Below the pieces are notes generated by a model. It was given only the letters and a program-made list of their open reading frames with translations. It made no database searches and was not told the origin of the DNA. This document shows positions 24,965-33,393 of a DNA stretch of 64,000 nucleotides, piece after piece. This DNA comes from Streptomyces sp. NBC_00820 (GTDB lineage: Bacteria; Actinomycetota; Actinomycetes; Streptomycetales; Streptomycetaceae), in assembly GCF_036347055.1 (NCBI RefSeq), contig NZ_CP108882.1, positions 7,676,001 to 7,740,000 on the forward strand. The letters are read 5' to 3'. How positions within the stretch are numbered: position 1 is the first letter of the stretch; each line of letters starts with the position of its first letter. The position numbers and the translations under genes are program-made.

Positions 24965-26200
24965 ATGGCCTCGTCCGAAACGCCCCCCACGGAGTCGTCC
25001 GCACCGTCGTCCGCGTCCTCGCCCGAACCGGCGGCGATGCAGTTCGGCATCTTCACCGTCGGTGACATCACCACGGACCCCACCACGGGGCACACGCCCA
25101 GCGAGGCGGAACGCATCCAGGACACCGTCGCCATCGCACGGAAGGTGGAGGAGGTCGGGCTGGACGTCTTCGCCACCGGCGAGCACCACAATCCGCCCTT
25201 CGTCCCGTCCTCGCCGACCACGCTGCTCGCCTACATCGCCGCGCAGACCGAGCGGATCATCCTCTCGACCTCGACCACGCTGATCACGACCAACGACCCG
25301 GTCAAGATCGCCGAAGACTTCAGCGTGCTCCAGCACCTGTCCGGCGGCCGTACGGACGTCATGCTCGGACGCGGCAACACCGGGCCCGTGTATCCCTGGT
25401 TCGGACAGGACATCCGCGACGCCATCCCGCTGACCGTCGAACACTACGGACTGCTGCGGCGGCTGTGGCGGGAGGAAGTGGTCGACTGGGAAGGTGAGTT
25501 CCGCAGCGCACTGCAGGGATTCACCCTGGCGCCCCGCCCGTTGGACGACATCCCGCCGTTCGTCTGGCACGCCTCCATCCGCACCCCCGAAGTGGCCGAA
25601 CTGGCCGCCTACTTCGGGGACGGCTTCTTCGCCAACCACATCTTCTGGCCCTCCTCCCACACCAAGTCACTGGTGAGCCTGTTCCGCCGGCGCTTCGCGC
25701 ACTACGGTCACGGCACACCGGAGCAGGCCGTCGTGGGCCTGGGCGGGCAGGTCTTCATCCGGCCCAACAGCCAGGACGCGGTGGACGAGTTCCGCCCCTA
25801 CTTCGACAACGCGCCCGTCTACGGACACGGCCCGTCGCTGGAGGAGTTCACGGAACTGACCCCGCTGACGGTCGGGTCTCCGGCCCAGGTCATCGAGAAG
25901 ACCCTGAGCTTCCGCGACTACGTCGGCGACTACCAGCGCCAGCTCTTCCTCGTCGACCACGCCGGCCTCCCCCTCAGGACCGTGCTCGAACAACTCGAAC
26001 TTCTGGGCGGGGAAGTGGTGCCGGTGCTCCGCAAGGAGTTCGCCGTCGGCCGGCCGGCCGACGTCCCGCCGGCCCCGACCCACCAGACACTCCTGCGCGC
26101 CCGCCGCGAGGAGGAGACTGCACGGTCCGGTGAAAACACCGACGCCGATGCCACCAGCGGCAACAGCGGCAACAGCGAAGAGAATCCGGGAACACGATGA
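24965..26200 (+). CDS. CE1758-type luciferase-like monooxygenase
   Basis: 411-aa flavin-dependent (LLM class) oxidoreductase, TIM-barrel fold. After a Ser/Pro-rich N-terminus of 24 residues the barrel starts MQFGIFTVGDITTDPTTG, and family features follow: FATGEHHNPPFVPSS (about 75), STTLITTNDPVKIAEDF, VMLGRGNTGPVYPWFG. The arrangement with a dedicated FMN reductase whose start overlaps the stop (ATGA at 26197-26200) matches the two-component CE1758/CE1759 pair known from Corynebacterium and other actinobacteria (from memory of family definitions). Substrate unknown. Start ATG 24965 with GAGGAGG about 8 bp upstream. The C-terminus is a polar tail rich in Asn, Ser and Glu that is probably disordered. 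Confidence 0.92.
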   Translation: MASSETPPTESSAPSSASSPEPAAMQFGIFTVGDITTDPTTGHTPSEAERIQDTVAIARKVEEVGLDVFATGEHHNPPFVPSSPTTLLAYIAAQTERIILSTSTTLITTNDPVKIAEDFSVLQHLSGGRTDVMLGRGNTGPVYPWFGQDIRDAIPLTVEHYGLLRRLWREEVVDWEGEFRSALQGFTLAPRPLDDIPPFVWHASIRTPEVAELAAYFGDGFFANHIFWPSSHTKSLVSLFRRRFAHYGHGTPEQAVVGLGGQVFIRPNSQDAVDEFRPYFDNAPVYGHGPSLEEFTELTPLTVGSPAQVIEKTLSFRDYVGDYQRQLFLVDHAGLPLRTVLEQLELLGGEVVPVLRKEFAVGRPADVPPAPTHQTLLRARREEETARSGENTDADATSGNSGNSEENPGTR

Positions 26201-26802
26201 AGATCACCATCATCACCGGCGGCCTGCGCGAGCCGTCCTCGACACGGCTCCTCGCGGACCGGCTGGCAGCGGCCGTCGCCAAGGACCTCGAAGGACAGGG
26301 CGAGCCGGTCGAGTTGACGTTCGTGGAACTGCGCCCGCTGGCCCACGCCATCATGGACGCCATGCTGACGGGCTTCTCCGGCGAGCCCTTGGACGCGGCC
26401 TTCGAACAGGTCGCGGGCGCCGACGGCGTCATCGCCGTCACGCCCGCCTTCAACGCCTCCTTCAGCGGCCTGTTCAAGTCCTTCTTCGACGTCCTGCCCG
26501 AAGAGACCCTCGCCGACATGCCCGTCCTCATCGGCGCCACCGGGGGCACCGAGCGACACTCCCTCGTCCTCGAACACGCCCTGCGCCCGATGTTCTCCTA
26601 CCTGCACGCCATCGTCTCCCCCCGCCCCGTCTACGCCGCCACCAGCGACTTCGGCGCCCAGACGGGCTCGGCACTGGGCAGCCGCATCACCGCCGCCGCC
26701 GCCGACTTCACCCGCCTCCTGCGCGCCTGCGGCCCCCGCGCACGCCGCGAACTGGTCGACGAGGACCTGGCTGCCATGCAGCGGCTGCTGAGCGACACCT
26801 GA
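26197..26802 (+). CDS. CE1759-type NADPH-dependent FMN reductase
   Basis: 201-aa flavodoxin-like FMN reductase that supplies reduced flavin to the upstream LLM monooxygenase. N-terminal ITIITGGLREPSSTRLLADRL contains the phosphate-binding loop; VTPAFNASFSGLFKSFFD is the conserved flavin-contact segment of the family; GATGGTERHSLVLEHALRPMFSYL completes the CE1759 pattern. Translationally coupled to the monooxygenase through ATGA. Followed by a 7-bp tandem repeat and then the convergent TetR gene. Confidence 0.93.
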   Translation: MKITIITGGLREPSSTRLLADRLAAAVAKDLEGQGEPVELTFVELRPLAHAIMDAMLTGFSGEPLDAAFEQVAGADGVIAVTPAFNASFSGLFKSFFDVLPEETLADMPVLIGATGGTERHSLVLEHALRPMFSYLHAIVSPRPVYAATSDFGAQTGSALGSRITAAAADFTRLLRACGPRARRELVDEDLAAMQRLLSDT

Positions 26803-26803
26803 A

Positions 26804-26838
26804 GCCCCGAGCCCCGAGCCCCGAGCCCCGAGCCCCGG
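26804..26838. repeat. 7-bp GCCCCGA repeat, five units
   Basis: Four perfect GCCCCGA units and a fifth GCCCCGG directly after the FMN reductase stop codon. A 9-bp inverted repeat CCGGTCCGC/GCGGACCGG (26841-26849 and 26890-26898) follows and may terminate both convergent genes. Confidence 0.8.
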
Positions 26839-26904
26839 GCCCGGTCCGCGGACGCCGGACCGTCGGCCGCGTTCGGCCGGCCGCGGTCGGCGGACCGGTG
26901 GCGG

Positions 26905-27495
26905 TTACGTGTTCGCCGCGGTTGCCCGCGTCAGCAGCAGGACCGCGTCGACAAGGTCACCCGCGGGGTCGCCCGTGGCCAGGTGGCGGAGCTGGAGGCC
27001 CATCACCAGGGCGACGGTGGCGGCTGCCAGACGTTCCGCGTCCGGGACCCCGAGGGCGGTGAGGATCTGGGCGGCGACACGGTCGTAGGCGGTGAAGGCC
27101 TCACCGGCCGCCTGGCGCAGTCTCTCGTCGCGCCCGGCGTGGAGATAGAGCTCGAACGGGGCGAGGTGGGCGCTGTCGAGCGAGGTGCCGCACCCCACCT
27201 GGCCCGCCAGAGACGCGGCGTCGTCGATGTCGACGCCCTCGGTCTGGCACCGGTCGGCCAGTTCGGTGAAGTGCCGTGCCTCTCCGCGCACGAAGTGCAA
27301 CAGGCTCTCCCGCAGCAGCTCGTGCTGGGTCGCGAAGTGGTAGGTGACCGAGCCGAGCGAGACCCCCGCCACCGTGGCGATCCGCCGGTTGGTGACCGCC
27401 GCGACGCCGCCCTCGCCGATGATCCGCAGGACAGCCGTGATGATGCGCTCGCGCGTCGGGGCGGAGGCCTGGGAGGAGACGGAACGGTTCGGCAT
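26905..27495 (-). CDS. TetR/AcrR family transcriptional regulator
   Basis: 196-aa repressor. The N-terminal HTH is typical: TRERIITAVLRIIGEGGVAAVTNRRIATVAGVSLGSVTYHFATQHELL, residues about 13-60. The C-terminal ligand domain is helical. Start ATG at 27495 fixes the HTH at the usual position. It is divergent from an SDR gene, and the intergenic region holds a perfect 20-bp palindrome (27638-27657), the probable operator for both genes. Confidence 0.93.
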   Translation of the reverse strand: MPNRSVSSQASAPTRERIITAVLRIIGEGGVAAVTNRRIATVAGVSLGSVTYHFATQHELLRESLLHFVRGEARHFTELADRCQTEGVDIDDAASLAGQVGCGTSLDSAHLAPFELYLHAGRDERLRQAAGEAFTAYDRVAAQILTALGVPDAERLAAATVALVMGLQLRHLATGDPAGDLVDAVLLLTRATAANT

Positions 27496-27637
27496 GAACC
27501 TGATTGTTCCATCACTACGGTCTGCCGGTCCCGGATGTCCCCCAGGGGCGGAGCAGCGGCCTGGCGAGTACTCAAGTACGCCCCAACGCACAGCGATTGA
27601 CGCGTCCCTCGGTGGACGGAGCCGTCTACTCTCTCTA

Positions 27638-27657
27638 TTGTTCGTTCGAACGAACAA
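27638..27657. promoter_or_regulatory. Perfect 20-bp palindromic TetR operator
   Basis: TTGTTCGTTC / GAACGAACAA, no spacer, 15 bp before the SDR start codon and 143 bp from the TetR start. It lies where it would overlap the SDR promoter or leader, so the TetR protein most simply represses the SDR gene. Confidence 0.8.
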
Positions 27658-27672
27658 GACGGGAGACCAGTC

Positions 27673-28464
27673 GTGCGCATTGCCGGGGCAACTGTTCTGC
27701 TGACCGGAGTCACCGGTGGCATAGGAGGCGCGCTCGCCGCGGAACTGTCCGCCCGCGGGGCGAACCTCGTCCTCACCGGCCGGCGAGGCGACGCGCTGGC
27801 GCCCCTGGCCGACCGCTACGGCGCCCGGACGATCCTGGCGGATCTCGCCGACGCCGACGATGTGTCGCGCCTGGCCGAGGAGGCGGCCGGAACGGACATC
27901 CTCGTCGCCAACGCCGCCCTGCCGTCCAGTGGTGACGTGCTCGACTACACGCCGGAGCAGATGGACCGTGCGCTCGCGGTGAACCTGCGCGCACCCGCGA
28001 TGCTCGCGCGACTGCTCGCCCCGGGGATGGTGGACGCGGGGCGCGGACACATCTGCTTCGTCGGTTCGCTTTCGGGGCTGGCGGCCACCAAGTCGGCGTC
28101 CCTCTACACCGCGACGAAGTTCGGGCTGCGCGGCTTCTCGCTGGCCTTCCGCCAGGACCTGCACGGCACCGGGGTGGGCGTATCGATCGTCCAGCCGGGT
28201 TTCGTACGTGACCTCGGGATGTTCGCCGCCACGGGCTCGGCGACGCCCGGCGGGGTGCGAACCGTGTCGCCGGACCAGGTGGTCAAGGGCGTGACGCGCG
28301 CGATCGAGCGCGATGTCGCCGAGATCAACGTGGCACCCCTCGAACTGAAGTTCCTGACCAGGATCGCCTCGCAGTTCCCCGGGTTCGCCGAGCGGGTGCA
28401 GCGGATGGCGGGAGCGGAGAAGACCGTGGACGGGATCGTGGCGGCCCAACGCCCGCGCCGCTGA
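27673..28464 (+). CDS. Short-chain dehydrogenase/reductase
   Basis: 263-aa classical SDR. Cofactor motif TGVTGGIGGALAAEL (TGxxxGxG, about 11-25), ADLADADDV, the NAxx loop VANAALPSS, and the catalytic Ser (FVGSLSG), Tyr and Lys (YTATKFG, about 141-147), then QPGFVRD. The substrate is unknown, but the adjacent TetR regulator with its palindromic operator suggests it responds to a small-molecule ligand. Start is GTG at 27673, with GGGAGA 8-13 bp upstream. Convergent to the LLM gene at 28634; 170 bp between them hold no gene. Confidence 0.93.
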   Translation: MRIAGATVLLTGVTGGIGGALAAELSARGANLVLTGRRGDALAPLADRYGARTILADLADADDVSRLAEEAAGTDILVANAALPSSGDVLDYTPEQMDRALAVNLRAPAMLARLLAPGMVDAGRGHICFVGSLSGLAATKSASLYTATKFGLRGFSLAFRQDLHGTGVGVSIVQPGFVRDLGMFAATGSATPGGVRTVSPDQVVKGVTRAIERDVAEINVAPLELKFLTRIASQFPGFAERVQRMAGAEKTVDGIVAAQRPRR

Positions 28465-28633
28465 CGGGTGTTCGTCAGCGGTGGCGGCGGTGCCTCCGCT
28501 CACCCCGTCGCGCACGGGCGAGAGGTGACGGCGCACCGCCGTGCCGGCTCGGCGCTCTCGCCGCTGTGGTTCTCACGGCGCCGCGTGTTCCCCAAGGTGA
28601 ACGGCACCGGCTGCAGCGCTGCCGAAGCGGCCG

Positions 28634-29545
28634 TCAGGCGCCGCTTTCCCGGACGGGAATGACGATCTCGTCGACGAGCCAGCGGGCGGCCTTGGGAGGG
28701 TAGGGGCGGGGGAGCGCGAGGACGACGTGCTGGATGCCGGCGCCCGCGAGGGCGTGGACGTGGGCGCGGGTGCCGGCGGGGTCGGCGTAGTCGACGATGA
28801 TCTGCGCGGAGCGGGTGATCTCCGTGGGGTCGCGTCCGATCGCGGCGCAGTGCGCGTCCAGGACGCGGGAGCGTGCGGCGATCCAGTCGGTGGTGTTGTG
28901 CGGCGGGCCGGGGACGTTCCAGATGTCGGCATGCTCGGCGACGATGCGCAGCGTGCGGTCGCCCCACCCGCCGAGCAGCAGCGGCGGTCCTCCGGGCCGG
29001 ACGGGGCCCGGCCGGTTCCGTGTGCCGCGCAGGGTGGTGAAGGGCCCGGCGTGGTCGAAGACCGCCTCGTTCCACATGCGGCGCAGGATGGTGATCGTCT
29101 CGGTCAGGCGGGCCAGGCCCTCGCCGGGGCTGGGGAGCGGGAAGCCGTAGGCGGCGTACTCGGCGACGGCCGGGTTGGGTCCTTCGGGCTGCCGGGTGCC
29201 GCCGACGCCCAGGCCCATGATCAGGCGCCCTCGGGAGATCACGTCCACCGTGGTGGCGATCTTTCCGAGGTGGGCGGGCGCGCGCAGCCTGTTGCTGGTG
29301 ACGAGCAGGCCGAGGCGGAGACGGGTGGTGCGAGCGGCGAGCGCGGCCAGCAGGGTCCAGCCCTCCAGGGCGGCGCCGTCGGGCGGTCCGGCCAGCGGCA
29401 TCAGGTGGTCCCACAGCCACGCGTCGCCGATCTCGGGCAACTCGTCGGCTTCCTCCCAGGTGCGGAGGATCTCGCCGTAGGTCAGATGCATGGGCGTCGT
29501 CTTGATGCCGAAGCGGAGAGTACGGCGTGATGCGTCGGTAGGCAT
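28634..29545 (-). CDS. LLM class (F420-type) oxidoreductase
   Basis: 303-aa luciferase-like TIM-barrel oxidoreductase, probably F420- or FMN-dependent. FGIKTTPMHLTYGEILRTWEEADELPEIGDAWLWDHL is the typical first strand-helix, LGLLVTSNRLRAPAHLGKIATTVDVISRGRLIMGLGVGG the cofactor region, and PLLLGGWGDRTLRIVAEHADIWN the late motif. The ATG at 29545 is preferred, with GTAGG about 9 bp upstream; a TTG at 29554 and an ATG at 29551 are in frame. Divergent from a marR gene, which probably controls it. Similar to the LLM protein at 36349. Confidence 0.9.
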   Translation of the reverse strand: MPTDASRRTLRFGIKTTPMHLTYGEILRTWEEADELPEIGDAWLWDHLMPLAGPPDGAALEGWTLLAALAARTTRLRLGLLVTSNRLRAPAHLGKIATTVDVISRGRLIMGLGVGGTRQPEGPNPAVAEYAAYGFPLPSPGEGLARLTETITILRRMWNEAVFDHAGPFTTLRGTRNRPGPVRPGGPPLLLGGWGDRTLRIVAEHADIWNVPGPPHNTTDWIAARSRVLDAHCAAIGRDPTEITRSAQIIVDYADPAGTRAHVHALAGAGIQHVVLALPRPYPPKAARWLVDEIVIPVRESGA

Positions 29546-29566
29546 GACCATCAACCTACCGAATCA

Positions 29567-29579
29567 TCAGCATGGCTGA
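29567..29579. promoter_or_regulatory. Candidate MarR operator
   Basis: Inverted repeat TCAGC-ATG-GCTGA in the 61-bp gap between the divergent LLM and marR genes, with an extra ATCAG nearby (29583). Short, so only a candidate. Confidence 0.35.
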
Positions 29580-29606
29580 CTATCAGTTGGCGGGTACGAT
29601 GCGAAA

Positions 29607-30080
29607 ATGATCGAAAGCGGTGACGACATCGCGGCCCGGGAGGTCCTCGGCACGCGGCTGGGCTACTTGCTCAAGCACGCGCAGATGCGGCTGGCGGAGT
29701 ACGCCGGGCCCGCGCTGGCCCGGTTCGGGCTCGACGCCCGCGAGCTGGCGGTGCTCGCGGTGCTCGCGGCAGACCGGCCGCTGTCGCAGCTGGAGGCCGC
29801 GCGTCGGCTGGGCGTGGACCGTACGACCATGGTCGCGTTGGTCGACGCACTCGAGGGCAAGGGCCTGGTGGAGCGGCGGCGCAGCGAGGAGGACCGCCGC
29901 CGCAACGTCGTCGAGCTGACCGAGTACGGCACACAGGTGCGGGCTGACGCGGAGGTCGCGCGCGAGGCCGCGGAACGCGCGTTCCTCGCACCGCTCGACG
30001 AGAAGGAAACGGCCGGCCTGATGAAGGCACTGCGCGTACTGGCGACGGAAGCCCGCGCCGAGGCACCGCCCCACCCTTAG
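29607..30080 (+). CDS. MarR family transcriptional regulator
   Basis: 157-aa winged-helix regulator. LSQLEAARRLGVDRTTMVALVDALEGKGLVERRRSEEDRRRNVVELTEYG covers the recognition helix and wing with the MarR DRR signature. ATG at 29607. Divergent from the LLM oxidoreductase gene and probably the repressor of that gene, perhaps relieved by a phenolic or oxidative ligand as for many MarR proteins. The C-terminal helix that mediates dimerisation is present, so it is complete. Confidence 0.93.
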   Translation: MIESGDDIAAREVLGTRLGYLLKHAQMRLAEYAGPALARFGLDARELAVLAVLAADRPLSQLEAARRLGVDRTTMVALVDALEGKGLVERRRSEEDRRRNVVELTEYGTQVRADAEVAREAAERAFLAPLDEKETAGLMKALRVLATEARAEAPPHP

Positions 30081-30094
30081 GGGCCGCCCCGAGG

Positions 30095-30793
30095 TCAGCC
30101 GCCCTGACCGGCGTTTCCGACCGGGCCGACCTTCACCGGGGAGCCGGAGCCGTCCGTGACGGGCAGCGTGCCTGCGCCCGGCCAGGGGAGGGTGACCGTC
30201 TTCGTCTCGTTCGGCGGGGTCACCAGCAGCGCCGTGACACGGACACCGGAGCCGCCCGACCTGTTGACCGGGTAGTTGATGCCGAAGGCCACCGACTGCC
30301 CGCTTTTGAGGACGATCGAAGTGGCCCGCTCACCATTGCGCTGCGCGGACAGAGCCCCCGCGTTGGTCTTCAGGTCGACGCCCGCGTACCCGGACATCGC
30401 GCAGGCCTGGCCGCCGCCGTTCTTCATCTGCACCGTGACGGTGCCGTCGGGGTCGCCGGCGATGGTGTTGTCCGCCGCCGTGATCTTCAGGTCGTCGGTG
30501 TGGCACCTGTCGACCTTGCCGTTCTTGCTTCCGCTCTCAGTGGAGCCGGTCCCGGCTGCCGTGCCCTGCCCGCCGGAGCTCTTCCCGGTGGCTGTGCCCT
30601 GCCCGCCGCCCGTGGCCGACGAGTCGGACGGGGTGGCCGCCTTGCCGGACGGGGTGACCGCGTTGCCGGCCGGAGTGGCGGACGAAGAGCTCTGCGCGGC
30701 GCCCGAGTCCGCGTCCTGGCACGCCGTCATCAGCATGGCGCCGCCGACAAGGACTGCGGAGAGGAGAAATACCTTGCGACGGTTGCCGGACAT
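30095..30793 (-). CDS. DUF4232 lipoprotein, second copy
   Basis: 232-aa secreted lipoprotein. Signal peptide NRRKVFLLSAVLVGGAMLMTAC with lipobox MTAC (Cys25), then a Ser/Thr/Gly/Ala linker to about residue 93, then a DUF4232-type beta-domain with cysteines in VDRCHTDDLKI and GQACAMSGYAGVDL. Paralogue of the protein at 19639. GGGGGC precedes the ATG. Its upstream region is taken up by the 16-copy hexanucleotide repeat (30826-30920), only 32 bp from the start codon, so the repeat length may influence its promoter or leader. Convergent with marR. Confidence 0.9.
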   Translation of the reverse strand: MSGNRRKVFLLSAVLVGGAMLMTACQDADSGAAQSSSSATPAGNAVTPSGKAATPSDSSATGGGQGTATGKSSGGQGTAAGTGSTESGSKNGKVDRCHTDDLKITAADNTIAGDPDGTVTVQMKNGGGQACAMSGYAGVDLKTNAGALSAQRNGERATSIVLKSGQSVAFGINYPVNRSGGSGVRVTALLVTPPNETKTVTLPWPGAGTLPVTDGSGSPVKVGPVGNAGQGG

Positions 30794-30825
30794 GAAAGCC
30801 CCCTTGGTGTTGGTATCCAGTGGTC

Positions 30826-30920
30826 GAAGCCGAAGCCGAAGCCGAAGCCGAAGCCGAAGCCGAAGCCGAAGCCGAAGCCGAAGCCGAAGCCGAAGCCGAA
30901 GCCGAAGCCGAAGCCGAAGC
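30826..30920. repeat. GAAGCC hexanucleotide microsatellite, about 16 copies
   Basis: Uninterrupted (GAAGCC)n from 30826 to 30920, ending GAAGCGG. It lies 32 bp upstream of the DUF4232 start codon. All six frames stay open through it as two-residue repeats such as Glu-Ala or Phe-Gly, which is compositional, not a gene. The rest of 30921-31209 has no convincing gene. Confidence 0.95.
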
Positions 30921-31209
30921 GGATTCGGCTCCCCGGTGCTTGCTCAATCACTATGAGGGGGCTGTGAGCCGCGGCGATGCCGACGTGGTCGTTCCACGAC
31001 AACGCTGTCGCAGACCGGTGACACGGTCACGAGGTGAGCCGCTGCTTCTGACCGTCTCCCGCTCGCCACGTTCGGCATGATTGCGACCATGCGTAGAAGG
31101 GTGGGCGAGGGGTTCCGCCGACTGTGGCGGCGGGGCGGGCGTGAACGTGATGAGCCGGTGCTCACCGAGGTCGAGGCCGAGATCACCGCTTCCGGTGAGG
31201 CTTTGAAGG

Positions 31210-31410
31210 GTGGTCGGATCATCCGAGGCCCTGACCCGACTCCCGGCCCTGCCGCCCGGCACCACGGTCGTCGCCCTGATCAACGACGGCGGGGAGAAGT
31301 ACCTGGACACCGTGTTCGACGACGACTGGATGGAGGCCCACGGCCTCCTCGATCCCGACGCGGAACTGGCGATCGGCGCCCTCCTCGCAAAGCTCCGCAG
31401 GAACCGGTGA
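31210..31410 (+). pseudogene. 3' remnant of a PLP-dependent cysteine-synthase-family gene
   Basis: The frame encodes LPPGTTVVALINDGGEKYLDTVFDDDWM, which matches the C-terminal end of cysteine synthase/SbnA-like PLP enzymes. The conserved N-terminal two thirds, including the PLP lysine and the substrate loop, are absent upstream: the sequence before 31210 in any frame is unrelated. It is therefore a truncated remnant that ends with a normal stop codon, followed by a duplicated ACCGGTGA. The in-frame GTG at 31210 has no meaningful ribosome-binding site. Confidence 0.6.
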
Positions 31411-31534
31411 ACCGGTGAACCGATCGGGCACGGCAGCATCGACGCTCTCGCCGAGGCCGGTACCACCTGTTCGGTGGACAAGGGATTCCAGGGCGCGGGG
31501 GCACGGTTCGACGAGGCGGCCATAGGGTGGCCTT

Positions 31535-31933
31535 ATGTTCGATCGGCTGGAGATCGCGGTGCTGCCGAGGGGAGCACGTTTTCCCGCCCAGTTGCGCTTC
31601 TGGGTCAACGGCGAGGACGTGGTGGAGCAGGCGGTGGGCCCCGGGGGACGTGGGCCGCTCGCCGCGGAAGCGCTGCCCGCCGGGCTCCCCGGCCCGCTGA
31701 GGGCGACGTCCGAGCCGCGCCGGGTGCGGTTGGGTGAGCCGGAATGCACCGGGGGGTGCTGCGGCTTCCTCTCCGTGGTCGTGAGGCGCACGGGGAACGT
31801 CGTCCAGTGGTCGGACTGGCAGATTCCCCACCTGGCGGACCGGCCACCGGAATTCGACTTCGACGCGAGCGAGTACGACGCGGAGATCGCCCGTGCGGAG
31901 ACGGATTACACGCCACGCCCGTTGAGTTTCTGA
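31535..31933 (+). CDS. Conserved hypothetical protein, 132 aa
   Basis: No named domain recognised, but the sequence looks like a genuine folded protein that I remember as recurrent in Streptomyces. Residues 1-70 give a beta-rich region (DRLEIAVLPRGARFPAQLRF), then ECTGGCCGFLSVVVRR with three cysteines in a CxxxC-C arrangement, possibly structural or metal-binding, then VVQWSDWQIPH and an acidic C-terminal tail. No signal peptide or membrane helix. ATG at 31535; ribosome-binding site weak (AGGGTGG). It lies between the cysteine-synthase remnant and the convergent epoxide hydrolase. Confidence 0.8.
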   Translation: MFDRLEIAVLPRGARFPAQLRFWVNGEDVVEQAVGPGGRGPLAAEALPAGLPGPLRATSEPRRVRLGEPECTGGCCGFLSVVVRRTGNVVQWSDWQIPHLADRPPEFDFDASEYDAEIARAETDYTPRPLSF

Positions 31934-31978
31934 CTGATGATCAGGCCGTCCAGTGTGGAGTCTTCAAAGCGGCCCCGT

Positions 31979-33214
31979 TCAAGGCCTGCGGTCGTGAAAA
32001 GTGCGGCGCAGGTCGTTCACCCAGGCGTCGGGGTTCTCCCAGGGGATGAAGTGACCGCCGTGGTCATGGGCGTTGACGTTGACGTGGTTGAACCAGTCGC
32101 CCTGCGGGCCGGCCCTGAACGCCTGGACGCGCTCGGTGGTGGTGTGGATGCCGGGCGGGTTCTCGTATGTGACGAAGGTGAGGCCGACCGGGGCCTGCAC
32201 GACCGGGGTGCGGTCGTGGGCGGGGGTCCAGGGGTAGCGGTTGGCGTTGGCGTAGTAACGCATCGACGTGGCGATGGAGTTGTTCACCCAGTAGATCGTG
32301 GCGTGGGTGAGCAGGTCGTCCTTCGTGAAGACGGATTCGACGTTGCCGCCGTTGTCGCTCCAGGCGTTCCAGCGCTCCAGCAGCCAGGCGAGCAGTCCGG
32401 CGGGTGAGTCGCTCAGCCCGTGGGCCAGCGTGGCGCCGTCGAGCATGTGCACGGCGAGGTGGCACGCCGAGCGGTGGTCCAGCTCGACGATCCGGGCGCG
32501 GACGTCGGCGGGCTGGCCGTCGGTGAGGGGCCGATTCCGGGCGAAGTCCCAGGCCCGGGGACCGGAGAAGAAGTCGAGCGGCAGCCCGGAGCCGATGTGG
32601 ATGCCGTACAGCTCGTCGGCGTACTTGTGGCCGAGCTGGCTGGAGACGATCCCGCCGATGTCGCAGCCCCCGGCGGCGTATTTCTCGTATCCCAGGGTCT
32701 CGGTCATCAGGGTGTGCCAGAGGTCGGCGACCTTCCAGAAGTTGACGTCCGGAAAGCCGGTGAGCGGGCCGGGGAAACCGAAGCCGGGCAGCGACGGCAC
32801 GATGACGTCGAAGGCGTCGGCGGGGTCACCGCCGAACGCGGCCGGGTCGGCGAGCAGGTCGATCACCTTCGACCAGTGCCAGAACGTCCACGGCCAGCCG
32901 TGGGTGAGGATCAACGGGATCGGGCGGGGGCCGCGGCCGGGCTTGCGCATGAAGTGCACCGGGACACCGGCGACGCTCACCTGGTAGTGCTCGTGGACGT
33001 TGATGGCGGCCTCGGCCTTGCGCCAGTCGTAGTCGTCCCGCCAGTAGGCGACCAGCTCACGGAGATAGCTGTCGGGGACGCCGTAGGACCAGTCGCCGTT
33101 CCCCTCGTCCAGCGGCGGGCGGGTCGATGTGAGGCGGGCGCGCAGGTCGTCGAGGACTTCGTCGGGCACATGGATCGGAACGGGCTTCAAGGGAAAGGCG
33201 TGCGGGGTGCTCAT
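31979..33214 (-). CDS. Epoxide hydrolase (alpha/beta hydrolase)
   Basis: 411-aa epoxide hydrolase with the N-terminal EHN domain (VPDEVLDDLRARLTSTRPP; then WRKAEAAINVHEHYQV). Catalytic features: oxyanion-hole HGWPWTFWHW (about 105), nucleophile Asp185 in GGCDIGGIVSSQ, and the C-terminal His in NAHDHGGHFIPWE. It would hydrate epoxides to vicinal diols; the natural substrate is unknown, and detoxification or juvenile-hormone-like epoxides are typical guesses. The ATG at 33214 is preceded by GAGGAG 8 bp away; an upstream GTG would add five residues. Monocistronic, 179 bp from the next reverse-strand gene. Confidence 0.94.
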   Translation of the reverse strand: MSTPHAFPLKPVPIHVPDEVLDDLRARLTSTRPPLDEGNGDWSYGVPDSYLRELVAYWRDDYDWRKAEAAINVHEHYQVSVAGVPVHFMRKPGRGPRPIPLILTHGWPWTFWHWSKVIDLLADPAAFGGDPADAFDVIVPSLPGFGFPGPLTGFPDVNFWKVADLWHTLMTETLGYEKYAAGGCDIGGIVSSQLGHKYADELYGIHIGSGLPLDFFSGPRAWDFARNRPLTDGQPADVRARIVELDHRSACHLAVHMLDGATLAHGLSDSPAGLLAWLLERWNAWSDNGGNVESVFTKDDLLTHATIYWVNNSIATSMRYYANANRYPWTPAHDRTPVVQAPVGLTFVTYENPPGIHTTTERVQAFRAGPQGDWFNHVNVNAHDHGGHFIPWENPDAWVNDLRRTFHDRRP

Positions 33215-33393
33215 CGCGTGGCTCCTCACTGGGGTGTGTCACCGGCCTGCTGGGCCGCGAGCCGTGGCGGCCTTCCGTCAGGATTCTCCGGCCGCCGGCC
33301 TGTCGGCAAACGATCGAACGACGACAGGCGCAGCGAGTGTGTCCGGCGAGCCAGGGCAATCCACTGCGAAGGTGCGCCTTCGATCCCCCCCGA

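Noticed and set aside
30826..30920. Glu-Ala, Ser-Ala, Phe-Gly and Lys-Pro repeat frames in all directions
   Set aside because: All are consequences of a hexanucleotide repeat without stops, lacking plausible starts and protein features.
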